Notes: generated by a model not told the origin, from the sequence alone. DNA of 64,000 nucleotides from 66-474 sp035606235 (GCA_035606235.1 DATNFU010000026.1:106404-170403); one strand, 5' to 3'; shown: positions 41,861 to 51,208, counted from the stretch's first letter. Translations and numbers: made by a program.

Positions 41861-43837
41861 ATGCTCAATCTCCCACAACGTGCTGCGGTCGAATACTGCG
41901 ACGGCCCGCTGCTGGTGCTGGCAGGCGCCGGCTCCGGCAAGACCCGCGTCATCGCCGAAAAGATCGCGCACCTGATCGCGCACGGCATCGCGCCCGCGCA
42001 CAAGATTGCGGCGATCACCTTCACCAACAAGGCCGCGCGCGAAATGCGCGAACGCGTGGCGAAGCGGATCAAGCCGGAAGACGCCGAGCACCTGAGCGTG
42101 TGCACGTTTCACGCGCTGGGTCTGAAATTTCTGCAGATCGAACACGCGCGCACCAATCTGCGCCGCGGTTTTTCGGTGCTCGACTCTGACGACAGTGCGC
42201 AGCTCATCAAGGAACTCGCGGGCGCATCGGTGAAACCCGAGCAGCTGTTCCTGCTGCGCAACCTGTTGTCGCGCGCCAAGAATGATGGCCTGACACCGGA
42301 ACAGGCGCTGGATCGCGCACGGAGCCCGCGCGAGCTGGAAGCGGCACAGGTGTACGCGGCGTATCAACAGCGCCTTGCCGCATTCAACGCGGTGGATTTC
42401 GATGACCTGATCCGCTTGCCGGTCGCGGTGCTGCAGCGCGATGAAGAAGCACGCGATGCGTGGCGCGAGCGCATCCGCTACCTGCTGGTCGACGAATGCC
42501 AGGACACCAATGCTTCGCAATACGCGCTGCTGAAACTGCTGGCCGGCGAGCGCGGTGCGTTCACCTGTGTAGGCGATGATGATCAATCCATCTACGCCTG
42601 GCGCGGTGCCGATCCCGGCAACCTCGACAGGCTTTCGCATGACTATCCTGCGCTGCGGGTGATCAAACTTGAGCAGAACTACCGTTGCGGCCAGCGCATC
42701 CTGCGCGCGGCCAACGCGGTGATCGCCAACAATCCACACGCACACGCGAAGAAGTTGTGGAGCGCGCATGACGAGGGCGAGCGCATCCGCGTACTGGAAT
42801 GTCGCGACGGCGAACACGAAGCCGAGCGCGTCGCCGCGAGCCTGATCCACCTGCGCGAGAAGCATTCGCTGGCGTGGTCGGACTGCGCAGTGCTGTATCG
42901 CGGCAACCACCAGTCGCGTGGATTGGAAAAAGCGTTTCGGCTGGCGCGCGTGCCTTATCACCTGACCGGCGCGTTGAGTTTCCTCGATCGCCATGAAGTG
43001 AAAGACGTGCTGGCGTACCTGCGCCTGCTTGCCAATCCGGACGATGACGCAGCGTTCCTGCGCGTCGTCAACGTGCCGCGCCGCGAGATCGGGGCGACCA
43101 CCCTGGAAAAACTCGGGGTGCTTGCGCAATCGAAACACCTCTCACTGCTGCGCGCCGCGCGCAACGATTCGGTGCTTAAGCAACTGCCCGCGCGCGCGGC
43201 TGCCTCGCTCGCCGGTTTCGTCGCACTGCTGGACGGCATGCACGCGGAGGCCGCGCGCATGCAGGCCGCCGAACTGGTGGAAGAACTGCTGCGCCGCAGT
43301 GGCTATGCGCAGCACCTGGCGGCTTCGTCGCGCGATGCCTCACTCAACGAGCGCCGCATGGGCAATATCAAGGAACTGGTCGAATGGTTCCGCGCCATGG
43401 ACAAGGGCCGCGCCCGCGCCGGGGATCTGGCCGCGCAACTGGCCTTGCTGACGCATGCCGATCGCGACGATGGCGGCGACGCGGTGCGGCTGATGACGCT
43501 GCACGCAGCCAAGGGCCTGGAATTCCGCTGCGTGCACATCGTCGGCATGGAGGACGGCACGCTGCCGCACGAGGGCGCGCTGGACGAAGGCCGGCTCGAC
43601 GAGGAACGACGGTTGTTTTACGTCGGCATTACCCGCGCGAAAGAGCTATTGCTGTTGAGCTTCAGCGCGCAGGCGCGCCGGTACGGGCAAGTGTTCGCGC
43701 AAAAGCCCAGCCGCTTTCTCGAAGAACTGCCTTCCGCCGACTTGCACCGCGAAGGTCAGGATCCGGAAGCCGACGCGCAGGCGCGCAAGGATGTTGCGCT
43801 GGCGCAATTGCAGAAGCTGACGGCAATGCTCGGTTAA
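41861..43837 (+). CDS. rep: ATP-dependent DNA helicase Rep
   Basis: A 3'-5' superfamily 1 helicase of 658 residues that assists replication forks. Walker A is AGAGSGKTRV (21-30), motif II VDECQDTNASQY, motif IV VIKLEQNYRCGQRIL, and motif VI EERRLFYVGITRAKELL. The length and the VHIVGMEDGTLPHEGA motif fit Rep rather than UvrD. No Shine-Dalgarno sequence is seen before the ATG. Its TAA stop shares the palindrome TTAA with the stop of the convergent gene. Confidence 0.94.
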   Translation: MLNLPQRAAVEYCDGPLLVLAGAGSGKTRVIAEKIAHLIAHGIAPAHKIAAITFTNKAAREMRERVAKRIKPEDAEHLSVCTFHALGLKFLQIEHARTNLRRGFSVLDSDDSAQLIKELAGASVKPEQLFLLRNLLSRAKNDGLTPEQALDRARSPRELEAAQVYAAYQQRLAAFNAVDFDDLIRLPVAVLQRDEEARDAWRERIRYLLVDECQDTNASQYALLKLLAGERGAFTCVGDDDQSIYAWRGADPGNLDRLSHDYPALRVIKLEQNYRCGQRILRAANAVIANNPHAHAKKLWSAHDEGERIRVLECRDGEHEAERVAASLIHLREKHSLAWSDCAVLYRGNHQSRGLEKAFRLARVPYHLTGALSFLDRHEVKDVLAYLRLLANPDDDAAFLRVVNVPRREIGATTLEKLGVLAQSKHLSLLRAARNDSVLKQLPARAAASLAGFVALLDGMHAEAARMQAAELVEELLRRSGYAQHLAASSRDASLNERRMGNIKELVEWFRAMDKGRARAGDLAAQLALLTHADRDDGGDAVRLMTLHAAKGLEFRCVHIVGMEDGTLPHEGALDEGRLDEERRLFYVGITRAKELLLLSFSAQARRYGQVFAQKPSRFLEELPSADLHREGQDPEADAQARKDVALAQLQKLTAMLG

Positions 43838-44844
43838 ACCAACTCCGCCGCCTCAAGCTCGCTCTTGAGATACGCGTAATAGATCGGGGCGGCGACGATG
43901 CCGGGCAGGCCGAACGCGGCCTCCATCACCAGCATCGCCAGCAATATTTCCCACGCGCGCGCGCGGATCTGGCCGCCGACGATCTTGGCGTTCAAGAAAT
44001 ATTCGAACTTGTGCACCAGCACGAGAAAGATCAGAGCCGCCAGCGCGACCCACAGCGACGCGGACAACGCGACGATCACGATCAGCGTGTTGGAAATCAG
44101 ATTGCCGACCACCGGCAGCAGACCGACCACGAAGGTGATGATGATCAGCGTCTTGGTCAGCGGCAGGTGCACGCCCATCAGCGGCAGCGCAACCAGCAGG
44201 AAAATCGCGGTGAACGCGGTGTTGATCGCGGCGATCTTGACCTGCGCGAACACGATATTGCGGAACGCGGTGGCCAGCCGCATGCAGCGCGCGGAAAGAT
44301 CACGACGCAACGGGCCCTGGCGCGGCGAAGGACGCTCGTGCGCCAGCGCGACCAGTGCGCCGAGGATCAGGCCTACCAGGATGCGGCCGAACACGTGCAG
44401 GGTTTCCTTGCCGGCCAATTGCAATTGCGCCGAATGCGTCTGCGCCAGTTGCGTTGCGCTGGCGCGGATACCCTCGCTGCTGTGCGGCAGATACGCGCTG
44501 AGCGACGCTGGCAATTGCTCGCGGGCCTTGTCGATCAGCGGCATCAGCCGCTCGAACACGGCGCTTGGGTCGCCTATTTCCTGCCGGAAGAACACCACCG
44601 CGCCGAAGATCAGCAGCACCAGCAGCGCCACGATCACCGCACTCAGCAATCCGACCACCAGTTGCCGCGCGCGCTCGCCCGACAGCCGCCGCTCGAGCAG
44701 CGGCGACAATGCCTCGACCAGCACATATACGAGCAACCCCGCGATCAGCGCGGGCAGCAGGTGCAGCACCATCACCAGCAACAGACTGGCCGTGGCGGCG
44801 AGATAGCTGGCGGCGGGGCTCCAGCGTGAGATGTTGGCGTCCAT
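43834..44844 (-). CDS. AI-2E family transporter (PerM/YdiK-like)
   Basis: A 336-residue polytopic inner-membrane protein with about seven spans: two near the N-terminus (about 15-50), one near 65-85, and four after residue 205 (TAIFLLVALPLMGV, TLIIITFVVGLLPVVGNLIS, ALSASLWVALAALIFLVLV, AWEILLAMLVMEAAF). The segment PVVGNLISNTLIVIVAL and AKIVGGQIRA are typical of the family. Members export varied substrates; naming after autoinducer-2 rests on one E. coli protein. Convergent with rep and divergent from pyrF. Confidence 0.87.
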   Translation of the reverse strand: MDANISRWSPAASYLAATASLLLVMVLHLLPALIAGLLVYVLVEALSPLLERRLSGERARQLVVGLLSAVIVALLVLLIFGAVVFFRQEIGDPSAVFERLMPLIDKAREQLPASLSAYLPHSSEGIRASATQLAQTHSAQLQLAGKETLHVFGRILVGLILGALVALAHERPSPRQGPLRRDLSARCMRLATAFRNIVFAQVKIAAINTAFTAIFLLVALPLMGVHLPLTKTLIIITFVVGLLPVVGNLISNTLIVIVALSASLWVALAALIFLVLVHKFEYFLNAKIVGGQIRARAWEILLAMLVMEAAFGLPGIVAAPIYYAYLKSELEAAELV

Positions 44845-44935
44845 GGATATCCGTTCGTGTTGACGCGTCGATAGGCTCAGCACCGGCACGCCGCGGGTAT
44901 CGAACCGTGAATACGGTGGCGCGGCAGTTCGCCCC

Positions 44936-44951
44936 TCGTACCTCGGTACGA
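44936..44951. promoter_or_regulatory. Palindrome between the AI-2E and pyrF genes
   Basis: TCGTACC-TC-GGTACGA is a perfect 7-bp inverted repeat in the 198-bp divergent region. It might bind a regulator of either gene. Confidence 0.35.
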
Positions 44952-45042
44952 ATGGCAACCGTCCAGCCGAGGCGATCGAAGTCTGGCAGCAAGTGTCTTG
45001 CGCGCCAAGTAAAATGCGCGATCGCCCGCGCCGGAGGAATCC

Positions 45043-45759
45043 ATGAGCCCCACGGAACGCAGCATCGCAGCACGCGAGCGGCTGATCTTCGCGCTGGATG
45101 TACCCGATCGCACGCAGGCCGTCGCATGGATGGACAAGCTGGGCGACGCGGTGTCGTTCTACAAGATCGGGCTGGAACTGCTCTCGGGCGGCGAGTATTT
45201 CGACGTGCTGCGCGAACTCGCGCGGCGCGACAAGAAGATCTTCGTGGATCTGAAGCTGCACGACGTGCCGGCGACGGTTGCCGCCGCGGTACGCGGCCTG
45301 GCGCGGTATCCGATTACCTTCTGCACCGTGCACTGCGACAGCCATGCGATGCTGCAAGCCGCGGCAGGAGCGAAAGGCGACATGCGCCTGCTCGCCGTGA
45401 CCGTGCTGACCAGCAACGATGAAGCCGATCTGGCCGCGCTCGGCGTACGCAATTCCGTGGCCGATACGGTGATCGCGCGCGCCAAACTCGCGCAGGAGGC
45501 CGGCATTGACGGCGTGGTGTGTTCCGGCGCCGATCTGCCGAACCTGCGCGCGGCCGCGCCCGACCTGCTGACGGTATGCCCGGGCATCCGTCCCGACGGC
45601 CCCGCCAACGACGATCAGAAGCGCGTGGTGGATGTGCGCGCCGCATTCGTGCGCGGCGCCGATTACATCGTGGTCGGAAGGCCGCTCCGCAATGCTGCCG
45701 ATCCGCGCGCAATGGCGCACCAAATGGTGACGCAGATCGACGGCGCGCTGTCGACATGA
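45043..45759 (+). CDS. pyrF: Orotidine 5'-phosphate decarboxylase
   Basis: Makes UMP in the last step of de novo pyrimidine synthesis. It is 238 residues. The catalytic D-x-K-x-x-D set is in IFVDLKLHDVPATV (about 66-79), and the phosphate site is VCPGIRP and DYIVVGRPL. A strong GGAGG lies 5 nt before the ATG, and TAAAAT at 45010 is a likely -10 box. It stands alone; other pyr genes are not in the window. Confidence 0.96.
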   Translation: MSPTERSIAARERLIFALDVPDRTQAVAWMDKLGDAVSFYKIGLELLSGGEYFDVLRELARRDKKIFVDLKLHDVPATVAAAVRGLARYPITFCTVHCDSHAMLQAAAGAKGDMRLLAVTVLTSNDEADLAALGVRNSVADTVIARAKLAQEAGIDGVVCSGADLPNLRAAAPDLLTVCPGIRPDGPANDDQKRVVDVRAAFVRGADYIVVGRPLRNAADPRAMAHQMVTQIDGALST

Positions 45760-45765
45760 CGTTGG

Positions 45766-45787
45766 TCGCCGGCAAGCCGGCTCCTAC
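45766..45787 (-). repeat. GTAGGAGC-family palindromic repeat after pyrF
   Basis: On the minus strand it reads GTAGGAGCCGGCTTGCCGGC, the same internal hairpin as the copy after mutM. It starts 7 nt after the pyrF stop. Confidence 0.8.
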
Positions 45788-45857
45788 CCGGCCCGCTCTG
45801 CAGGAGCATGCCTTGCGCGCGATACACTCCGTGATCCATCGTCCATGGGTGTCCGCC

Positions 45858-46712
45858 ATGCGCCGCAGTCATTCGCTATTTGTCTGTCTGACGTTGCTTG
45901 GACTGTTTGCGCTTGCCGGCTGCAACAGACCGCCCGTCGCGCCGCCCAACACCACGCCCGAAGCCGCGGTGCGCGCCGATCTGGTGCTGACCCGCAATGG
46001 TGATTTCGATGGCCTGCTGCGCAGCACCTTGCCGCCGGCGGATTACCAGGCATGGCGCACGCAATGGCAACGCGCGCGCACGCAACAGCCGGCGCCCACC
46101 GCCGAACAGCGCGCGCAGTTTGCGGGCGCGATGCAGAAGCTGACTGCGCCCGGCGCCGAAGACGCGCTGATGAAACAGCTTCAGCCGCAGTTGGAGCAAT
46201 TTCGCGCGCACCGCGCACAGAACCTGCCGATGCTGATCGGCATCCTGCAAGCCGCAGGCAATCATCTGGTACAGAACGCGACCGGCCTGTCCGCCGCGCA
46301 GCAGCAACAGGCGACGCAAGCGGTCGCGGCCTTGGCGGCATGGGCGCAGAGTGTGGATTTCACGGATGAACCCAAAGCGCGGCAAGCCATCGGCGTGGTT
46401 TGCGACACCGCCCGCAAGCTGGATGTGAAGACGCTGGATCAACTGCGCGCGATGAATTATCAACAGACGATGGCACGCTATGCCACCGGTTGGGATGGCC
46501 TGAAGCGGCTGCTGAAGATCTACGGCCTCGATCTGGATGCCAGCTTCGATCATGCGAAGCTGGAAATGCTGAGCAATGACGGCAGCCACGCGCGGGTGCG
46601 CGAAACTTTTCTGCTGGCCGACAAGCCGATCGTCAGCGAGGTGAATCTCGTGATGCAAAACGGGCATTGGTATGACGCCGATGCGTTGGCCGCGTGGCGC
46701 AAGCATCACTAG
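45858..46712 (+). CDS. Hypothetical lipoprotein
   Basis: A 284-residue lipoprotein with a signal peptide ending in the lipobox LAGC (Cys22). Position +2 after Cys is Asn, so outer-membrane sorting is expected. The mature part is helical and Gln/Ala-rich, with a C-terminal module VRETFLLADKPIVSEVNLVM then HWYDADALAAW that looks like a small NTF2-like or DUF-type beta domain. I do not recognise the family. It lies between pyrF and plsB, with no clear functional link. Confidence 0.75.
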   Translation: MRRSHSLFVCLTLLGLFALAGCNRPPVAPPNTTPEAAVRADLVLTRNGDFDGLLRSTLPPADYQAWRTQWQRARTQQPAPTAEQRAQFAGAMQKLTAPGAEDALMKQLQPQLEQFRAHRAQNLPMLIGILQAAGNHLVQNATGLSAAQQQQATQAVAALAAWAQSVDFTDEPKARQAIGVVCDTARKLDVKTLDQLRAMNYQQTMARYATGWDGLKRLLKIYGLDLDASFDHAKLEMLSNDGSHARVRETFLLADKPIVSEVNLVMQNGHWYDADALAAWRKHH

Positions 46713-46867
46713 CCTTCACGGGAATCCACCCACCGTGCTCTTCCTGGGCGGCGTTCATGCCTTTTTCTCGGCGATTGCAGCAATGCCTTCGGCATCGAGT
46801 AAGCGCAATGGTTTCCACTTCCGCACCTGCGCATTCAACGTGCGGCGCGGTCGCGACGCGTGCCTCG

Positions 46868-46873
46868 TACAAT
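46868..46873 (+). promoter_or_regulatory. -10-like box immediately upstream of plsB
   Basis: TACAAT ends 7 nt before the ATG at 46881, with no Shine-Dalgarno sequence. Confidence 0.55.
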
Positions 46874-46880
46874 GCGCGCA

Positions 46881-49376
46881 ATGACTCCGACTGCACCTAT
46901 CGACAACGCGACGCCCGCGGCGCCGTGGAGCCGCGCGTTGCTGGGCCGCCTGCTCGCGCCCTGGCTCAAGATCAAGCGCGACCCGGCCGAACCCCTGAGC
47001 CTGCTCGCCGCCGACACCCCGGTGGTGTATGTGATCGAGCGCCAGAGCACGTCCAACAGTCTGATTCTGGAGCGCGCCTGCCGCGAAGCCGGGCTGCCGA
47101 GTCCGTTGCTGCCGATACCCGGCGTAGCCCGCAAGCGGCGTTCGGTGCTGGCCTTGAGCCGGCGCGAAGGCTGGCTGCTAGGCCGCACCCGGCACACGCC
47201 GCGCGAGGCACTCAAGCAATTACTGCTGGCGCTGGAAGCGCAACCCGAGCGCGATATCCAGTTGCTGCCAGTGGCGATCTACGTGGGTCGCGCGCCGAAC
47301 CGGCAATCGGGCTGGCTGCGCGCGTTGTTTTCGGAAAACTGGGTGGTGGTCGGCCGCTTTCGGCGGCTGCTGGCGATCCTCTTGAACGGCCGCGACACGC
47401 GCGTGCATTTCTCGACGCCGATTTCATTGCGCGCGGCGGTGAACGAAGCACACGGCGAGCGCAGCGAGCGAACCCAGCGCAAACTCGCGCGGGTGTTGCG
47501 CGTGCACTTCCGGCGCGTGCGCACCACCGTGATCGGGCCGGATCTTTCACACCGCCGCACGGTGGTGGATTCGGTGTTGAACGCGGAGACCGTGCGCGCG
47601 GCGATCGCGGCGAGCGCCTCCAAGGAAAGCATCAGCCAGGCTGCGGCCTGGCGGCGGGCACGCAAGTTTGCGCTGGAGATCGCCGCGGATTATTCGCCGC
47701 CGTTCGTGCGCGCGGTGTCGTTTCTGCTGTCGAGTTTCTGGAACAAGCTCTACGACGGCATCTCCATGCATCATTTCGACAAGCTGCGCGCGGTGGCGCC
47801 CGGCCACGAGGTGATCTACGTGCCGAGCCACCGCAGCCATGCGGACTATCTGTTGCTGAGCTACCAGTTGCACATGTCCGGCGTGGTGGTGCCGCATATC
47901 GCGGCCGGCATCAACCTCAATCTGCCGGTGCTGGGGTCGCTGCTGCGGCGCGGCGGCGCGTTCTTCCTGCGCCGCAGCTTCAAGGGCGACGCGCTGTATT
48001 CGGTGGTGTTCAAGGAATACCTGGCGCAATTGATCGATCGCGGCGTGCCGATCGAATATTTCGTCGAGGGCGGTCGCTCGCGCACCGGGCGCCTGCTGGA
48101 ACCGCGCGCGGGCATGCTGGCGATGACCGTGCGCGCGTTTCTGCGCGCGCCGCGCCGGCCGGTGCTGTTCCAGCCGGTCTACATCGGCTACGAGAAACTG
48201 ATGGAAGGCCGCTCCTACAGCGGCGAGTTGTCCGGGCAAAAGAAGCAGAAGGAATCCTGGTTCGCCCTGCTGCGCGGCGCTTCCAAAGTGTTGCGCCAGC
48301 ACTATGGCCGCGTGGCGCTGAATTTCGGCGAGCCGGTGATGCTGACGCCGCTGCTGGATCAGGCCGCACCCGATTGGCGCGATGCCACACTGAGGGCCGA
48401 TGAGCGCCCCGAATGGCTGCCGCAGCTGATCGACACGCTGGCCGAGCGCATCCAGGTTGAGGTGAATCGCGCCGCCGACATCAACCCGATCAATCTGCTG
48501 GCGGTGGCATTGCTGGCGACGCCGCGGCACGCGATGGCCGAAGCGGACCTGCTCGCGCAGATCGACCTGATGAAGGCGCTGCTGGAAGCGCTGCCGTATT
48601 CGCCGCGCATGACCGTGACACCGCTGTCGCCGGCCGAGATCATCGCCTATGGCGAGCAGATGGGCTGGATCAAGCGCGTGCGCCACCCGCTCGGCGACGT
48701 GCTGAGCGCCGAACGCGAGCAGGCGGTGTTGCTTTCGTATTTCCGCAACAACGTGCTGCACCTGTTCGCCGCCGCGTCGTGGGTGGCGTGCTGCTTCGTC
48801 AACAATCGTCGCATCGCGCGCGCGTCGGTGCTGCGGATGTCGCGCCTGATCCATCCCTTCATCCAGTCCGAACTGTTCCTGCCATGGGACGCCGATGGCT
48901 TTGCCACGCGGGTGCAGGAGCTGCTGAACTTCCTGATCGCGCGTGGCCTGTTGAGCGCACGCGGCGATGGCCGGCTGCTGCAGCGCGGACCGGGTCAGGG
49001 CGAGGACGCATTCCAACTGCGGCTGTTGGCGCACAGCCTGCTGCAGACCTTCGAGCGTTATTACATCGCGATCGCGGCGCTGGTGAAGAACGGCCCGGGC
49101 ACGCTGAGCGCTGGTGAGCTGGAGAATCTGTGCCATCTCACCGCGCAGCGCCTTTCGCTGCTGTACGAACAAAGTGCGCCGGAATTCTTCGACAAGGCGC
49201 TGTTCCGCGGGTTCATCGTGCTGCTGCGCGAGCGTCGCGTGATCCGCACCGATGCCAACGGCAAGCTCGATTTCGATGAAGTACTGGAAGAGGTCGCGCG
49301 CGATGCGCGGGTGATCCTGGCGCGCGAGGTACGCGATTCGATCCTGAAGATCACGCCGGGCGAGGAAACGCGCTGA
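46881..49376 (+). CDS. plsB: Glycerol-3-phosphate 1-O-acyltransferase
   Basis: Acylates sn-glycerol 3-phosphate at position 1, the first step of phospholipid synthesis, at the inner membrane. It is 831 residues, as usual for PlsB. The acyltransferase motif I is HRSHAD (317-322), followed by VEGGRSRTGRLL (motif III) and a VLFQPVYIGYEKLME segment (motif IV). The long N- and C-terminal regions match the E. coli enzyme layout. It complements GpsA, which makes its substrate. Confidence 0.96.
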   Translation: MTPTAPIDNATPAAPWSRALLGRLLAPWLKIKRDPAEPLSLLAADTPVVYVIERQSTSNSLILERACREAGLPSPLLPIPGVARKRRSVLALSRREGWLLGRTRHTPREALKQLLLALEAQPERDIQLLPVAIYVGRAPNRQSGWLRALFSENWVVVGRFRRLLAILLNGRDTRVHFSTPISLRAAVNEAHGERSERTQRKLARVLRVHFRRVRTTVIGPDLSHRRTVVDSVLNAETVRAAIAASASKESISQAAAWRRARKFALEIAADYSPPFVRAVSFLLSSFWNKLYDGISMHHFDKLRAVAPGHEVIYVPSHRSHADYLLLSYQLHMSGVVVPHIAAGINLNLPVLGSLLRRGGAFFLRRSFKGDALYSVVFKEYLAQLIDRGVPIEYFVEGGRSRTGRLLEPRAGMLAMTVRAFLRAPRRPVLFQPVYIGYEKLMEGRSYSGELSGQKKQKESWFALLRGASKVLRQHYGRVALNFGEPVMLTPLLDQAAPDWRDATLRADERPEWLPQLIDTLAERIQVEVNRAADINPINLLAVALLATPRHAMAEADLLAQIDLMKALLEALPYSPRMTVTPLSPAEIIAYGEQMGWIKRVRHPLGDVLSAEREQAVLLSYFRNNVLHLFAAASWVACCFVNNRRIARASVLRMSRLIHPFIQSELFLPWDADGFATRVQELLNFLIARGLLSARGDGRLLQRGPGQGEDAFQLRLLAHSLLQTFERYYIAIAALVKNGPGTLSAGELENLCHLTAQRLSLLYEQSAPEFFDKALFRGFIVLLRERRVIRTDANGKLDFDEVLEEVARDARVILAREVRDSILKITPGEETR

Positions 49377-49405
49377 CGACCGGAGCTCGTGATCCGCGCA
49401 GGCGA

Positions 49406-49990
49406 TCAGTCTCTGTCCAGCTTCAGCTCCAGCAGCCGCCGCACATCCGGCCACTCGCTCGCGATGATGCTGTAGACCACGGTGTCGCGCACGCTGCCAT
49501 CGGCACGCAAACGGTGCGCGCGCAGAACACCCTCGCGCTGCGCGCCCAGCCGCTCGATCGCGCGCTGCGAAGCATGATTGTAGCGATCGGTGCAGAACTG
49601 CACCGCGATACAGCCGAGTGCATCGAAGATGTGCGCAAGCAGCAGCCGCTTGCAGGCGGTGTTGACGTGGCTGCGCTGACGACTCGCCGCATACCAGGTG
49701 TAGCCGATCTCGATGCGCGACAATTGCGGATCGAAGCCGAACAGCCGCGTGCAACCGACGATCGCATCGTCATACCTGTCGCGCACCGCGAACGGCAATG
49801 CACTGCCTTGCGCCTGCGCGTGCAGCGCGGCTTGGACATAGGCACGCATGCCGCCTGGAGCGGGAACCGAGGTGAACCACAGTTTCCACAACTCGCCATC
49901 CGCCGCCGCGCGCTCCAGCGCGGGAACGTGGTCAAGCGTCAGCGGTTCGAGCGCGACGTGCTCGTCTTGCAAGGTGATGGGTGAAAGCAC
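49406..49990 (-). CDS. GNAT family N-acetyltransferase (RimJ/RimL-like)
   Basis: A 194-residue acetyltransferase. The RimJ/RimL-like fold is seen in LEPLTLDHVPALERAA near the N-terminus, IEIGYTWYAASRQRSHVNTA (about 95-114; acetyl-CoA loop region) and NHASQRAIERLGAQREGVLR. The preferred start is the GTG at 49990, at which family similarity begins; a TTG at 50050 would add 20 residues encoded by what looks like a decayed palindromic repeat. It is downstream of the DUF465 gene on the same strand. Confidence 0.85.
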   Translation of the reverse strand: MLSPITLQDEHVALEPLTLDHVPALERAAADGELWKLWFTSVPAPGGMRAYVQAALHAQAQGSALPFAVRDRYDDAIVGCTRLFGFDPQLSRIEIGYTWYAASRQRSHVNTACKRLLLAHIFDALGCIAVQFCTDRYNHASQRAIERLGAQREGVLRAHRLRADGSVRDTVVYSIIASEWPDVRRLLELKLDRD

Positions 49991-50050
49991 CGTTCGATTT
50001 CCCGCCCTTGACCCGACCGCCTGCGAGCAGGCTTTTGCGAATCCGCCCAA

Positions 50051-50254
50051 TCAGGCATCGAGATCCGGAATCAACTTGTCTTCGAAATACGCGATCATGT
50101 CCTTCAATTTCAGCTTCCGCTTCTTCAGACGCGTGAGCTGCAACTGGTCGCAGCCGGCGTCGGCCGACAGCCGCGCAATCGCGGCGTCGAGGTCCCGGTG
50201 CTCCTCACGCAATTCTGTCAATTGGCGCGCCAGCACGGCGGGATCGGTCTGCAT
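50051..50254 (-). CDS. YdcH (DUF465) family small protein
   Basis: A 67-residue helical protein of unknown role. The family pattern is EEHRDLDAAIARL followed by LTRLKKRKLKLKDMIAYFE. It forms a coiled-coil-like hairpin. A TAAACT hexamer ends 6 nt before the ATG and no Shine-Dalgarno sequence is present. It overlaps the alternative TTG start of the GNAT gene region downstream. Confidence 0.88.
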   Translation of the reverse strand: MQTDPAVLARQLTELREEHRDLDAAIARLSADAGCDQLQLTRLKKRKLKLKDMIAYFEDKLIPDLDA

Positions 50255-50260
50255 GCCCCG

Positions 50261-50266
50261 AGTTTA
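50261..50266 (-). promoter_or_regulatory. -10-like box immediately upstream of the DUF465 gene
   Basis: TAAACT on the minus strand ends 6 nt before the ATG at 50254. Confidence 0.5.
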
Positions 50267-50338
50267 GCGCCGACGGCGCACGCTTGCGGACGGCGAACCG
50301 GGTAAAATCGCCGGTTACGCTCAACGATTCCCCTCGCG

Positions 50339-51208
50339 ATGAACGCTCTGTCCTCCACCGCCGATCCGCGCAAGCGCGAGCACGAAGCCGCGCGTCTGGC
50401 CAAGCGTTTGCGCCATCAGGTCGGGCGGGCGATCGCCGACTTCAACATGATCGAGGACGGCGACAAGCTGATGGTGTGCCTGTCCGGCGGCAAGGATTCC
50501 TGGACGCTGCTGGATCTGCTGCTGTCGCTGCAAGCCAAGGCGCCGGTTCGGTTCGAGCTGGTCGCGGTGAATCTGGATCAGAAGCAGCCGGATTTTCCGC
50601 AAACCGTAATCCCGGATTACCTGAAGTCACGCGGCGTGCCGTATCACGTGATCGAGCAGGACACCTACAGCGTGGTCAAGCGCGTGATCCCGGAAGGCAA
50701 GACCTTGTGCAGCCTGTGCTCACGATTGCGGCGCGGTGCGCTGTACGCCTTTGCCGAGCGCGAAGGCTTCAATAAAATTGCACTGGGCCATCATCGCGAC
50801 GACATCCTCGCGACGTTTTTTCTGAACCTGTTTTATCAGGGCTCGCTGAAGGCGATGCCGCCCAAGCTGCAATCCGACGACGGCAAGCACATCGTGATCC
50901 GGCCTTTGGCTTATTGCCGCGAGGACGAGATCGCCGACTACGCTGCGCAGCGCGCGTTCCCGATCGTCCCGTGCAATTTGTGCGGCTCGCAGGAGAACCT
51001 GCAACGCAAGCAGGTGCGGCGAATGATTGCTCAATGGGAACGCGAGCAACCCGGCCGCAGCGACATCATGTTCCGCGCGCTGGGCAATGCCGCGCCCTCG
51101 CAGCTGGCCGATACACGGCTGTTTGATTTCGCCACGCTCGGCGCGCGTGGTGACATCCCACGCGTGGATGTGCATGCGTGGTTGAGCGGCGCGGAACCTG
51201 CTTCGTAG
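50339..51208 (+). CDS. ttcA: tRNA 2-thiocytidine synthetase TtcA
   Basis: Thiolates cytidine 32 of certain tRNAs using an Fe-S cluster. It is 289 residues. The PP-loop is SGGKDS (49-54) and the cluster cysteines are Cys124, Cys127 (TLCSLCSR) and Cys212/Cys215 (VPCNLCGS). TAAAAT about 30 nt upstream is a possible -10 box. The protein ends PAS with a TAG stop taken from a GTAGGGGC repeat. Confidence 0.95.
   Translation: MNALSSTADPRKREHEAARLAKRLRHQVGRAIADFNMIEDGDKLMVCLSGGKDSWTLLDLLLSLQAKAPVRFELVAVNLDQKQPDFPQTVIPDYLKSRGVPYHVIEQDTYSVVKRVIPEGKTLCSLCSRLRRGALYAFAEREGFNKIALGHHRDDILATFFLNLFYQGSLKAMPPKLQSDDGKHIVIRPLAYCREDEIADYAAQRAFPIVPCNLCGSQENLQRKQVRRMIAQWEREQPGRSDIMFRALGNAAPSQLADTRLFDFATLGARGDIPRVDVHAWLSGAEPAS

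Noticed and set aside
47547..49754. A 735-codon open frame antisense to plsB
   Set aside because: His/Gln/Arg-rich shadow frame; the opposite strand is a complete PlsB.
49991..50050. Extended N-terminus of the GNAT protein from TTG at 50050
   Set aside because: The added 20 residues come from a repeat-like GC palindrome (about 50018-50040) and precede the start of family similarity.
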